This document shows, one piece after another, positions 1-7,916 of a DNA stretch of 64,000 bases (positions are counted from its first letter, which is position 1; every line of letters begins with the position of its first letter). Both the position numbers and the translations under genes were made by a program. The stretch is taken from positions 1-64,000 of the forward strand of contig CAZWSX010000011.1 of the NCBI GenBank assembly GCA_964636985.1. The letters run 5' to 3'. The notes under the pieces were generated by a model. That model had not been told where the DNA came from. It searched no databases and saw nothing but the letters and a program-made list of their open reading frames with translations. The DNA comes from CAZWSX01 sp964636985 (GTDB lineage: Bacteria > Planctomycetota > Planctomycetia > Pirellulales > Pirellulaceae).

Positions 1-2019
1 CGGTTCATAGGCCGCCGTATCAGTCCTTTCGGCCTCCGTCAGGTGAAGCGGAATCAAGCGGTTGACCGTGCGGGATTCTTCTTGGAGGACGCCCCTTTCT
101 TGAAGTTCTCGCCGAATGGCGTCCGTGAGATGTTCGGCTTCCCGGTGGGTTGGGGCGATGACAAGAGCCAAGTCTTTTTCGTTGCCGGGCTGTGCCATGG
201 CATGCACGAAGTCACGGGCGATCTCGGCGTCTCGTTCTCCCTCATCGGGGATTTCCTTAATCCACTTGAGGGCGTCCAGCCGGTCAAAACCTTCCTCAAG
301 ATCGCCGTCCGCCAATGCGGCGACAGCCTTCTTATAGTCCCCCGACTGCCGTTGGATGGTGTGAACCTGTGCGGGGCGCAATCCCGCGTACGTTTCCAAC
401 AGCCGGAGAATTCCTCCTCGATGAACGCTCCCATGCTGGCGGTAGTCACCCGAGAGAATCACGCGAGCGTTTTTGTTCCCTGCCAGATCGAAGACTTGCC
501 GCAGTTGCTTCGTGGATAACAGCGATGCTTCGTCGATCCAAATCACTTGCCCAGCCACTTGATCTTGCAGCTTCTTGTTGACCAGCAGTTCCGCGACGGT
601 GGTCGCGTTCTTAAAACCTTCGTCGCGGAGAACCTTGCGGCTTGCTTCGGCGCTGGGAGCAAACGCGAAAACCTGGTGCCCTCCCGACTCCATGGCGCCT
701 ACGGCCTCCTGCATGAGCGTCGTTTTGCCGGTACCGGCTCCGCCGCGAAGGATCTGGACGCGGTCTTTACTTTCGGCCAGTTGGCCAATCGCCTCTTTCT
801 GTTCGTCGGAGAGCCATTCTTGCGTACAGCGCCAATGGGGTTGCAGGGGCTTTTGAGTGCCGCGCCCTTCCCTCGCGAATTCCAGGACAGCTTGTTCCTC
901 TTTGAGCACGCCCTTGGTGGTGACCATTTTACGGCCCCACAAGTCACGATTCAGGACGCCGTGGGGCTCAAGCTGGGGCAGGACCTCGTCGATCGTCACA
1001 TCCCCAAAACCGCGGCGCAATGCCGCGGCGACCAGGTTCCGCTCGGGAACCACAGCTTCCCTTTCGAAACAATGCTCGACCGCATGGGACATGGCCTGCG
1101 ACGGCGTTGTTTCGATCGTCGGCCCATTTAGGTTGGGAATCGGACAAACGTTAAGGCTCGCGGCTTCGTCGGTGGTGAGACGCGACCACCAGGCCTCCAG
1201 CAACTTGGGCCAAGTCATGGCTTTGGCTTTCTCATCGCGCGTCTTGGCACCCAATGCCCCCTTCGCATCGGGATCGACAATTCCCTTTTTGCGGGCGCGA
1301 GCCTCGATCTGGTCGGTCCGCCGCTGGAATCTCTTGCTGACCTCTTTGGGGACGTTCATCACGTCCCAAAACTTCCCTTTGCGTTCAATGCCATAGCCGA
1401 GGTTCTTCACGTGCTTCGAGAGCTTCGAATGAAACAGCGCCTCGTAGTAACCCGCATCCCGCTTTTGGTCGCGGAACTGGGCGGCTTTCCAGCGTTTCTC
1501 CACTGGATCGAACGTGGCATTGAACGTGAAGGCATGGATGTGAAGGTTCGGGTCCGGGATGCCGTTGACCGGCCGGGCCGTGGTGTGAAGGTAAGAGGCG
1601 ACGATCAGGTTGCCGGTATCGCGTTCCTCTTGCTTGCCAAGCTTGCGGACTCGGGTTTTAGTATCCATTTCGACTTCTTCCATCGTCTCAGCGGCGGCTT
1701 TTCGCACGACGCCAAGAATGCGGTCGTCCCCTCCCAAGGCGTAGGCAATGGACAATCCCTTGGGGACATTGAAATTGAAGTCGTATCCGACTGTCCGATC
1801 GGTGTCATTGCGCGGCGTGAGTTGTCCGCCGCTACGGGGATCGAGGTTATCGCACAGGGCATCGAAATCCTTCTTTTCGACGACGCCCGTCAGTCCCAGC
1901 ATTTCGGCCCCCTTGCCGTGCCAAAGCCCGGCCAGTTCCTGGCCTTCGCTCAAGTAATCGCTGTGGCTGTAGTAGCTCTTGGCACCGGCGGACGACTGGT
2001 TTTGGAAGATGCGTAACAT
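1..2019 (-). CDS. MobF-type conjugative relaxase/helicase (TrwC/TraI-like), C-terminus cut by window edge
   Basis: The minus-strand frame stays open from about 2028 to the left edge, so the C-terminus lies outside the window. The N-terminus carries the tyrosine pair Y16-Y17 expected of MobF relaxases, and the metal-binding histidines H145, H160 and H162 (the latter two in PNLHMHAF). Around residue 420 a Walker A motif GGAGTGKTT opens a RecD-like helicase domain. Such proteins nick oriT, stay covalently bound to the DNA and unwind it for conjugative transfer. Two in-frame ATGs exist, at 2028 and 2019; I chose 2019 because MobF proteins usually begin with a short M-L-x-I/V stretch. An in-frame stop lies just upstream at 2038-2040. 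No strong Shine-Dalgarno is visible. The accessory gene at 2085-2558 lies immediately upstream in the same direction. Confidence 0.9.
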   Translation of the reverse strand, partial: MLRIFQNQSSAGAKSYYSHSDYLSEGQELAGLWHGKGAEMLGLTGVVEKKDFDALCDNLDPRSGGQLTPRNDTDRTVGYDFNFNVPKGLSIAYALGGDDRILGVVRKAAAETMEEVEMDTKTRVRKLGKQEERDTGNLIVASYLHTTARPVNGIPDPNLHIHAFTFNATFDPVEKRWKAAQFRDQKRDAGYYEALFHSKLSKHVKNLGYGIERKGKFWDVMNVPKEVSKRFQRRTDQIEARARKKGIVDPDAKGALGAKTRDEKAKAMTWPKLLEAWWSRLTTDEAASLNVCPIPNLNGPTIETTPSQAMSHAVEHCFEREAVVPERNLVAAALRRGFGDVTIDEVLPQLEPHGVLNRDLWGRKMVTTKGVLKEEQAVLEFAREGRGTQKPLQPHWRCTQEWLSDEQKEAIGQLAESKDRVQILRGGAGTGKTTLMQEAVGAMESGGHQVFAFAPSAEASRKVLRDEGFKNATTVAELLVNKKLQDQVAGQVIWIDEASLLSTKQLRQVFDLAGNKNARVILSGDYRQHGSVHRGGILRLLETYAGLRPAQVHTIQRQSGDYKKAVAALADGDLEEGFDRLDALKWIKEIPDEGERDAEIARDFVHAMAQPGNEKDLALVIAPTHREAEHLTDAIRRELQERGVLQEESRTVNRLIPLHLTEAERTDTAAYEP

Positions 2020-2084
2020 GCAGTGCATTGTTACGCGTCATTCGTTGCCGCTTCCTTAACGGCGCATTGGTGATTTTGCGACGA

Positions 2085-2558
2085 CTATCTTGTATGGCTC
2101 CGAGAGATCCCTTTTTCGTCGAGCAGTTTTTCAACAAGCTCGTCGTAGAACCGCTTCGCTTCGAACATGGAAACTCCTGCCCCACTGTCACCGTATTGCT
2201 TCGTATAGACCCTTTCTTCCGGACGGTATTTCCAACCCGCCGCGGCAAGTTTCCCTTCGATTTCACCAGTGATGGGTGAACGAAAAGCGAGTTGGACTTG
2301 CTTGAAACGCTCGGACTTCAGCAATTGCACGCCCGCCTGGTTGTTGTGGGCAATCGAGAATGGCACGTTCGGATCGGGATAGGTTGTCCTGCGATCACGT
2401 TCGTCTGTCGACTGGGAATCGCCATGCGAAATATCTTTCGATGGCGGTGCGTCCATCGACACGGTTGGCGTGGGTTCCTCGACAGGCGTCTTCGGAACAT
2501 TGGAATCGACGAGTGCTTCCGCTTCAGAGGCGGGTTCTATCTTTTTGCGTTTGGCCAT
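2085..2558 (-). CDS. Hypothetical relaxase-associated accessory protein (157 aa)
   Basis: An open frame extends upstream to 2750, but the ATG at 2558 has a clear GAGGAG ribosome site five bases before it, so I start there. The first 60 residues are charged and proline-rich and look disordered. The C-terminal half (FKQVQLAFRSP through EERVYTKQYGD) looks like a small compact domain that I do not recognise. It ends 57 bases before the relaxase start on the same strand, so it may share its operon and could be a mobilisation accessory factor; that role is inferred from position only. Confidence 0.65.
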   Translation of the reverse strand: MAKRKKIEPASEAEALVDSNVPKTPVEEPTPTVSMDAPPSKDISHGDSQSTDERDRRTTYPDPNVPFSIAHNNQAGVQLLKSERFKQVQLAFRSPITGEIEGKLAAAGWKYRPEERVYTKQYGDSGAGVSMFEAKRFYDELVEKLLDEKGISRSHTR

Positions 2559-2840
2559 AACTCCTCGCTGTTTGTGGTTGAGTAGAGCGACACTTAGCGC
2601 TCCATTGGTTCTATGGCAAGCGCGAAGTGGAGAAGACGTTTTGCGCATGGGCGGCCGAAGAAGTGAAGCCGCGGGTGATCCCGATAAACCGCCACGATCA
2701 AAGCCGTTTGGGTCGCTGAGGCCCAAGGTAAGGCTTGACGAAGGGATCAAGCGTTAATAGACATCAGCCATTTTTCAATGACCTGATCGCGCGTCGCAGA
2801 GTGTGATGACTCGATCGGAAGGAAGGATGGGCGGCTCTCC

Positions 2841-3581
2841 ATGATCGAAGACACGAAAACGTCGAGCGCTACACCGCTCACGGCCATGAACATGGGTAGC
2901 GCGGGGATCGCCTACGAGATGCGTTTCACGCGCGATCCCGATCTGATCGGGCAGTACAAGCGGTTGCGCGAGACCCTCTACGAGCGCGATCGCCGCTTCC
3001 AGGGATTTCGTAAGTTCACGCAGATCGGAGCCGAGAACTACGAAGACCCCGACCACCAGATGTTGATTCTACACAACGGCAACCGCTGCTACGGCGGCGC
3101 TTGCCTGCGCATGTCCACTCCCTCCCAGCCGACCATCCTCGATTTGGAGAACGATATCTTGCCCGATCACGGACGCTATTATTTTTCCTTGCGCGAGCGC
3201 TTCCCCGAGATGGAACTCGATCGCTACGCCTATGCCGAATTCAATCGAATCGCCTTGCATCCCGCGCTGCGCAAGGGCGAAGCGACGAGAAGGATCTTCC
3301 GCGCGGTCCTGGATCGCTGCATCGACTACCGCGTTCGCTACCTATTCGGCATCGGGGACCAGGTCCGGATTCGGCTCTACCGTCAAATCTACACAAGTGT
3401 CGGGATGGAGTGCAGGATTCGCGACGACGTCGACATACCGATTCGGGATGAATACGAGGGGCTAAAAATGCACCTCTTATGGGGCGACATGAAACGCTTT
3501 CATTCGACGGAGAGCGACCCCGAGGCAAAGTTTCTGTTGGAGCCCCGAAAAGGTTTCGAGTCTGAGTTGCAAATTCATTGA
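2841..3581 (+). CDS. GNAT-fold N-acyl amino acid synthase / exosortase-associated acyltransferase-like protein
   Basis: The 246-residue protein has the pattern of FeeM/NasY-like N-acyl amino acid synthases and PEP-CTERM-associated acyltransferases, which share the fold of LuxI-type signal synthases: an N-terminal LYERDRRFQGF segment, then a hydrophobic-acidic strand around DRYAYAEFNRIALHP and a LFGIGDQVRIRLYRQ helix. Family members transfer a fatty acyl chain from acyl-ACP or CoA to an amino acid. It converges tail to tail with the YfiR-like gene, overlapping by seven bases. It belongs to a cargo block between the relaxase and helicase genes. The substrate cannot be read from sequence. Confidence 0.7.
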   Translation: MIEDTKTSSATPLTAMNMGSAGIAYEMRFTRDPDLIGQYKRLRETLYERDRRFQGFRKFTQIGAENYEDPDHQMLILHNGNRCYGGACLRMSTPSQPTILDLENDILPDHGRYYFSLRERFPEMELDRYAYAEFNRIALHPALRKGEATRRIFRAVLDRCIDYRVRYLFGIGDQVRIRLYRQIYTSVGMECRIRDDVDIPIRDEYEGLKMHLLWGDMKRFHSTESDPEAKFLLEPRKGFESELQIH

Positions 3582-4156
3582 CCTGATTGACGCGCGCGGT
3601 TGCCGTTGACCCGCACCATGACTTCCAGCAACTGGGGATCGACATGGACATCTCTTTTTCCGATGTTGGTCAGGTCCCCTTCCATTGCCACCCTCCCTTC
3701 TTCCATGACGAAGCCGATCATACCGCCGCGATAGATGAAACGCTTGGCGGAACTGACAGTCACGGTCGGCTCGTTCCCGAGCGCGGCCAGGATATTGTCG
3801 ACCTCGGCGTCTTCACCGGCCGGAATGAAGAAGACGTCGCACCCCTTCAGATCGCGGATGGCTTGATACCGCCTCACCGGGGGAAGTTGGCCCTTAAATT
3901 CCTCGGCCAGGTAGCTCTCGAGCATCTGGCCCACACTTTCGTCGAAAGGGGTGTCTCGCTTTTCGTAGTAACAGAATTGCCGCGCGCCGCGTGGCGGCGA
4001 GCCGACCGACACGTATCGGCGCATATTCAGGAGAAAGGCCGCCCGCACTTGCTCCGGCGACTTGGTCAGTTCGACCGTCGCGCCCAAAGTGACGGGTACG
4101 ACGAGCAACGGAAGAAGTGACCACCAGGCGATCCAAACGCTTTTTTTCCTATCCAT
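3575..4156 (-). CDS. YfiR-like (DUF4154) periplasmic regulatory protein
   Basis: A signal-like N-terminus (SLLPLLVVPVTLGA) precedes a domain with the YfiR pattern: VRAAFLLNMRRYV near the start, CDVFFIPAG in the middle, and a MIGFVMEEGRVAMEGDL strand before the end. YfiR proteins are periplasmic and control inner-membrane diguanylate cyclases or kinases; no such partner is seen here. I use the ATG at 4156, which has AAGGA ten bases upstream; an in-frame ATG at 4174 lacks a ribosome site. It lies directly behind the TonB receptor gene on the same strand, a pairing I recall from other bacteria, so the two are probably co-transcribed. Confidence 0.75.
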   Translation of the reverse strand: MDRKKSVWIAWWSLLPLLVVPVTLGATVELTKSPEQVRAAFLLNMRRYVSVGSPPRGARQFCYYEKRDTPFDESVGQMLESYLAEEFKGQLPPVRRYQAIRDLKGCDVFFIPAGEDAEVDNILAALGNEPTVTVSSAKRFIYRGGMIGFVMEEGRVAMEGDLTNIGKRDVHVDPQLLEVMVRVNGNRARQSGQ

Positions 4157-4187
4157 TCTGCGACGTTCCTTCATGCATCGGTGGCTT

Positions 4188-6170
4188 TCAGAAGCGAACG
4201 CTCACGCGAGCATACACGGAGCGTGGAATTTCGTTGGCCGTGCCGTCGGGGGGCGAGCCGAATTCCTGGTGCTCGGCGTCGAGCAGGTTCTGGCCCGCCA
4301 AAGACAATTCGATCGATTCGGTGGCCTTCCAGAGAACTTGGGTATCGAAGCGGAAGTAGGCATCGACGTTTTGATTGGGAACTCGCCCGACGTAGTAGCC
4401 GGTGTTCACCAATCGGACGTCGTGCGGCAGATAAAGCTGCGAGCGGAGCATGAACCGATGATGGGCCACGTCCCCCTCTTTCACTCGGAAGGTCGCATCG
4501 AGGCTCGACGCGTCTTGCTCGTACAGCAGGTTGATGTAGCTGTAGTTGGCCAGCAAGCTCCACTCGGGCGTGACATCCCAATTGGCGCTGGTCTCGAATC
4601 CGTACGTTTTTCCTTTTCCGAGGTTGGAGTAGTAATACGGCAGGTAAATGCCATCGGGTGCGCCCGGTTCCAGCGTGGCGAGCTTTTTGTAATCGTTGAA
4701 GAATGCGGTGCTGTCCAGCGTGATGGCATCAGTCGGCTTGACGCGGTAACCGATTTCGTAAGCCGTCAACTCTTCCGAATCGAAATCGCGGCTGCTCCGC
4801 AGTTGCACCATGTCGGGCGGAAGGGCCAGGACGTTGAGCGCCATGTCACTGTGCTCGGTAATGCTCGGCGTCCGCACGGCGCGAGAAACCGCTGCCCAAA
4901 GGGTTTGCCGGTTATCGGGGTACCAGGCGAGCCGCGCGCTGGGCTGCATATTGAATCCGCTGAAACGGTTGTGCTCGAACTTCGAGCCCAGTGTCAGGTA
5001 GAGTTCCTTCGGCGAAAGCGCGACCTGGTCTTGCAGGAAGGCGCTGAAAATACTCTGCCTCACGCTCGGTTCGTTCGCAAAAATCGTATTGGAACCCGTC
5101 AGATCCGCGCTGACATAACGCGCTCCGGCGCCCCACATCACGTCGTGGCGCTCATTGGCTTTCCAAGCGGTCTGATAATCAAAATCGAGCGTGGCGATAT
5201 CCTGCTTCAAGGACGAATAGTCGGGGCTTTGGAAATCGAAATAGGCTTGGAAGCTCGATTGCAGGGTCGCGCTGTGTTTTTCTTCCCACCGCCCCAGGAG
5301 ATTCAAACCCCTGGAACGGATCGTGTCATGGAACGATTCGAGGCCGCTGGGGTCGGTCAGCGAAGGAATGCCCAGATCCAAATCGATATCGGCGTCGTAG
5401 ACGTCTCCTTGCAGCGTCACCGTTCGAGCCTCGGAAATTTTCACATCCGAGCGAAATCCCGCCTTGGCTTGCGTCCAATCGTTATGGCCGCTGGGCCCGG
5501 CGAGCGTATCGGTAGCGCCGCGAGCCGTGAACTGGCCGTACGCGCGGTAATAGCCATTCTCGCCGAACTTGCCGCCGTAGCGGACATCGGTCAGCGAGTG
5601 GTCGAAGCTGCCGACGGTTTGGGCGGCGTAGCCACCTTGGGTCACTTCCGAGCTTTTCGTGATGATGTTGATGATGCCATTGACGGCATTGGCCCCCCAT
5701 TGGGCCGCGCCCGGACCGCGGATGATTTCGATCCGGTCGATATCTTCCAGAGGGAGGTTTTGGACATCCCAGTAGACACCGGAGAAGAGGGGCGTGTAGA
5801 TCGTGCGCCCATCGACCTGCACCAGCAGCTTGTTGGAGAAGAAGGCGTTTCCACCTCGCGATGAAATGGCCCAGTTGCTCGAATCAAAACGGGCCACGTC
5901 CAGCCCCGGAACGCCGCGTAGCACTTCGGCGATGTGGGTCGCACCGGAGGCCTTGATATCGTCGTTGGAAATCACGTAGACGGCTGCGGCCGAGCGGAAA
6001 GAATCTTCCGGCTTGCGCGAGACGGAAGTGACGATCTGGCCGAGGCTCTCCAACGAGAGATCGCCAAGGTCTCCCAAACCCGCGGCTCCTAACCCCGGGT
6101 CGGCCGTTGCCAGCGCGGCAGCAGGCAGCGCGAGAACGCACAGCATCGTGCACGAGAGTGTTTTTCGCAT
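4188..6170 (-). CDS. TonB-dependent outer membrane receptor
   Basis: The 660-residue protein starts with a signal peptide (SCTMLCVLALPAAALATA), followed by the segment SLGQIVTSVSRKPEDSFRSA typical of this receptor subfamily. The plug domain covers roughly residues 55-165, with IRGPGAAQWGANAVNGIINI as its hallmark. The rest is a beta barrel ending in an aromatic residue (ARVSVRF). These receptors import siderophores, cobalamin or other bulky ligands using TonB energy; the ligand is unknown. The ATG at 6170 is preceded by GGGGGA at proper spacing. The YfiR-like gene follows after about 30 bases. A 600-aa frame on the opposite strand is a shadow of this gene. Confidence 0.9.
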   Translation of the reverse strand: MRKTLSCTMLCVLALPAAALATADPGLGAAGLGDLGDLSLESLGQIVTSVSRKPEDSFRSAAAVYVISNDDIKASGATHIAEVLRGVPGLDVARFDSSNWAISSRGGNAFFSNKLLVQVDGRTIYTPLFSGVYWDVQNLPLEDIDRIEIIRGPGAAQWGANAVNGIINIITKSSEVTQGGYAAQTVGSFDHSLTDVRYGGKFGENGYYRAYGQFTARGATDTLAGPSGHNDWTQAKAGFRSDVKISEARTVTLQGDVYDADIDLDLGIPSLTDPSGLESFHDTIRSRGLNLLGRWEEKHSATLQSSFQAYFDFQSPDYSSLKQDIATLDFDYQTAWKANERHDVMWGAGARYVSADLTGSNTIFANEPSVRQSIFSAFLQDQVALSPKELYLTLGSKFEHNRFSGFNMQPSARLAWYPDNRQTLWAAVSRAVRTPSITEHSDMALNVLALPPDMVQLRSSRDFDSEELTAYEIGYRVKPTDAITLDSTAFFNDYKKLATLEPGAPDGIYLPYYYSNLGKGKTYGFETSANWDVTPEWSLLANYSYINLLYEQDASSLDATFRVKEGDVAHHRFMLRSQLYLPHDVRLVNTGYYVGRVPNQNVDAYFRFDTQVLWKATESIELSLAGQNLLDAEHQEFGSPPDGTANEIPRSVYARVSVRF

Positions 6171-6242
6171 GGTTTCCCCCAGTCGGCAGGAAAAAGTCCC
6201 GCCGAGTGGAGCAACCGTACCAGCAAATAGTTAAAAGAATGC

Positions 6243-7175
6243 TTAACGCTGTGGGCTTGTCGATGATCGGGCATCGTTCGGACGCTCTTGTGCCAGTTTG
6301 GCCACAAGGTAGTAATCCTCATCGTGTTCAGGAACTTGCGCTATTTCGGCCTCGTTTCTGTAGGATCGCTGCAAGGTTTTGTAGGAAGTGTTGGCGACAA
6401 TTTGAAAACCCACCTGCTCTAGGAATTCTGGCATCGCCGACGCCGGACAATGCCACTTCGTTCGCTCCGCGCCGCGCTCCAGTAAGAAGCGAGTGAAGCG
6501 TCTCAAGGGATCGCTGACATGGTCTGGCCCGGCGAGCGCCCCATACACGATCTGAAGGGAACCGGTAAACAAGCTCCCGAGTTCCGATAAGAGCCGTTTG
6601 ACGTCGGCTTGCTTGAGGTACATGAGCACCCCTTCCAAGACGACGATGGTCGGCGCCACCGCGTCGCAACTTGAGTCGGCACCGAGTGCCGCGGCCACGG
6701 GCGTTTTGATCAAATCGGTTTCCTCAAAGCGGCAATTGCCGGGTAGTGCAAAACCTTCTCGTCGCAGGATGGCGAGTTTGGCACGCTGCGTTGCCGGCAG
6801 ATCAATTTCGAGGAATCGCGCGCCGGGCCGTTGCTTCGCCATCCGAAATGCCAAGGTATCCAGCCCCGCTCCCAACAGGATGACCTGCGCGACGCCGCGA
6901 TCGAGTCCGGCACTGACGTGACGTTCGATCCACCGCTTGCGGAAGAGATAGTGCTGTGTCATGCCCGGCACATAAAGCCGATCCATCAAGCCGATCATGA
7001 GCCGCGGCGGCAGCGAGCTGACCAGCCGCTTCACCAGGGAGTCCCTTCCGTGCAGCATGAACGCTTGATTGAGCGATACCATTTCCTCGGAGAAATACCC
7101 TTTCCATCGCGGCATCTCGGAGAGCTTCGCCAGTCCCGCGGCGATCATATAGGCAGTTGCGCTGGTCTTCCTCAT
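6243..7175 (-). CDS. Class I SAM-dependent methyltransferase, LCMT/PPM1-like
   Basis: The 310-residue protein shows the leucine carboxyl methyltransferase-like pattern seen in many bacterial S-adenosylmethionine enzymes: a glycine-rich SAM loop LLGAGLDTLAFRM near residue 99, the acidic EIDLPATQ after strand two, and VVLEGVLMYL as the post-loop motif. The N-terminal helix region carries YVPGMTQHYLFRK. Members methylate carboxyl groups in natural-product pathways or act on unknown substrates; no substrate is suggested here. It diverges from the SMR gene at 7221 with only 45 bases between the starts. Start chosen by frame; no strong ribosome site is visible. Confidence 0.8.
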   Translation of the reverse strand: MRKTSATAYMIAAGLAKLSEMPRWKGYFSEEMVSLNQAFMLHGRDSLVKRLVSSLPPRLMIGLMDRLYVPGMTQHYLFRKRWIERHVSAGLDRGVAQVILLGAGLDTLAFRMAKQRPGARFLEIDLPATQRAKLAILRREGFALPGNCRFEETDLIKTPVAAALGADSSCDAVAPTIVVLEGVLMYLKQADVKRLLSELGSLFTGSLQIVYGALAGPDHVSDPLRRFTRFLLERGAERTKWHCPASAMPEFLEQVGFQIVANTSYKTLQRSYRNEAEIAQVPEHDEDYYLVAKLAQERPNDARSSTSPQR

Positions 7176-7220
7176 GAGCTATGGATTACGACATTCTGGC
7201 AATGGATGCGAGTATATTTT

Positions 7221-7535
7221 ATGTCGTGGATGTGGCTTACGTTGGCGATTGGGTGCGAGGTGCCAGGCACGATCGCGATGAAATACTCGCAAGGTTTCAC
7301 CAAGCCGATTCCATCGCTGACGATGATCGTCTGCTACGCTTGCGCCCTGGGATTCGTCAACCTGGCGTTGAAGGAAATCCCGCTTAGCATCGCTTACACA
7401 ATCTGGGCGGGCGTCGGTACGATGCTGGTGGCGCTGATCGGCATCTTCGTGTTCCAGGAGCCGGCCACGACGCTGAAGATCGGTTCGATCGCTCTGGTCG
7501 TGGCAGGTGTTATTGGCTTGAAATCTTCGGCTTGA
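7221..7535 (+). CDS. Small multidrug resistance (SMR) efflux protein, EmrE/SugE type
   Basis: The frame is open from 6831, but only the last 104 residues look like protein, and they match the usual SMR length and layout. Four hydrophobic segments are present. The membrane-embedded glutamate of helix 1 is in LAIGCEVPGTIAMKYS, equivalent to Glu14 of EmrE, and helix 3 carries the signature AYTIWAGVGTMLVALIG. SMR proteins work as antiparallel dimers, exchanging protons for cationic drugs or guanidinium. I start at the ATG at 7221; an ATG at 7206 is an alternative. The gene ends just before a run of strong hairpins at 7639-7824. Confidence 0.85.
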   Translation: MSWMWLTLAIGCEVPGTIAMKYSQGFTKPIPSLTMIVCYACALGFVNLALKEIPLSIAYTIWAGVGTMLVALIGIFVFQEPATTLKIGSIALVVAGVIGLKSSA

Positions 7536-7638
7536 AAACTTCCATGTAGCGATCGTGGCGCTCCGCGCCGCAAAGCCGTTCCTCAACGGAATCACACTTC
7601 GAGCCTCTATCGCCCCTTGCTGCCTGATGGGCCTTCGA

Positions 7639-7824
7639 AGCCAAGGGGGGAGCGGCTCCCCCAGGGCGTCCAAGGTCAAGCCCTTCGGGTGGAAGGATGG
7701 TTCCTCCCCGGTCTTCCGCGCTTTGGGCTTAGCGCCCTTCGCTTGTGCAGACCGGGGCCCCCTCCATCCTTCCAACCTTGACTCCCTTCCCCCTCCGGGT
7801 CGGGGGCTTTCGCCCCCCCACGCT
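7639..7824. terminator. Cluster of GC-rich hairpins between convergent genes
   Basis: Three strong inverted repeats follow one another. GGGGGAG and CTCCCCC form a stem at about 7645-7662. A long nested hairpin pairs GGAAGGATGG (7691-7700) with CCATCCTTCC (7764-7773), and inside it CCCCGGTCT (7706-7714) with AGACCGGGG (7749-7757). A third stem, GGGGGC with GCCCCC around TTTC, lies near 7801-7818. The block sits between the ends of the SMR gene and the DarB-like gene, so a bidirectional terminator is the simplest reading, but there is no T tract; a cruciform-forming plasmid site is possible. The rest of 7536-7916 holds no gene. Confidence 0.5.
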
Positions 7825-7916
7825 CCGTGGAATGAGCGCGGGGGCTCTTTCCATTTACATTGCAAGAGAGAGCCAAGAGGCGTGGGAATTCAATAGCAGC
7901 CAAGAAGCGAGCGGAA

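Noticed and set aside
2559..2840. Possible oriT upstream of the relaxase operon
   Set aside because: Only weak inverted repeats (GAGCG...CGCTC) are present and no recognisable nick site; position alone is not enough.
4062..5864. 600-codon plus-strand open frame
   Set aside because: Antisense shadow of the TonB receptor gene; no recognisable protein features, while the minus strand shows clear receptor motifs.
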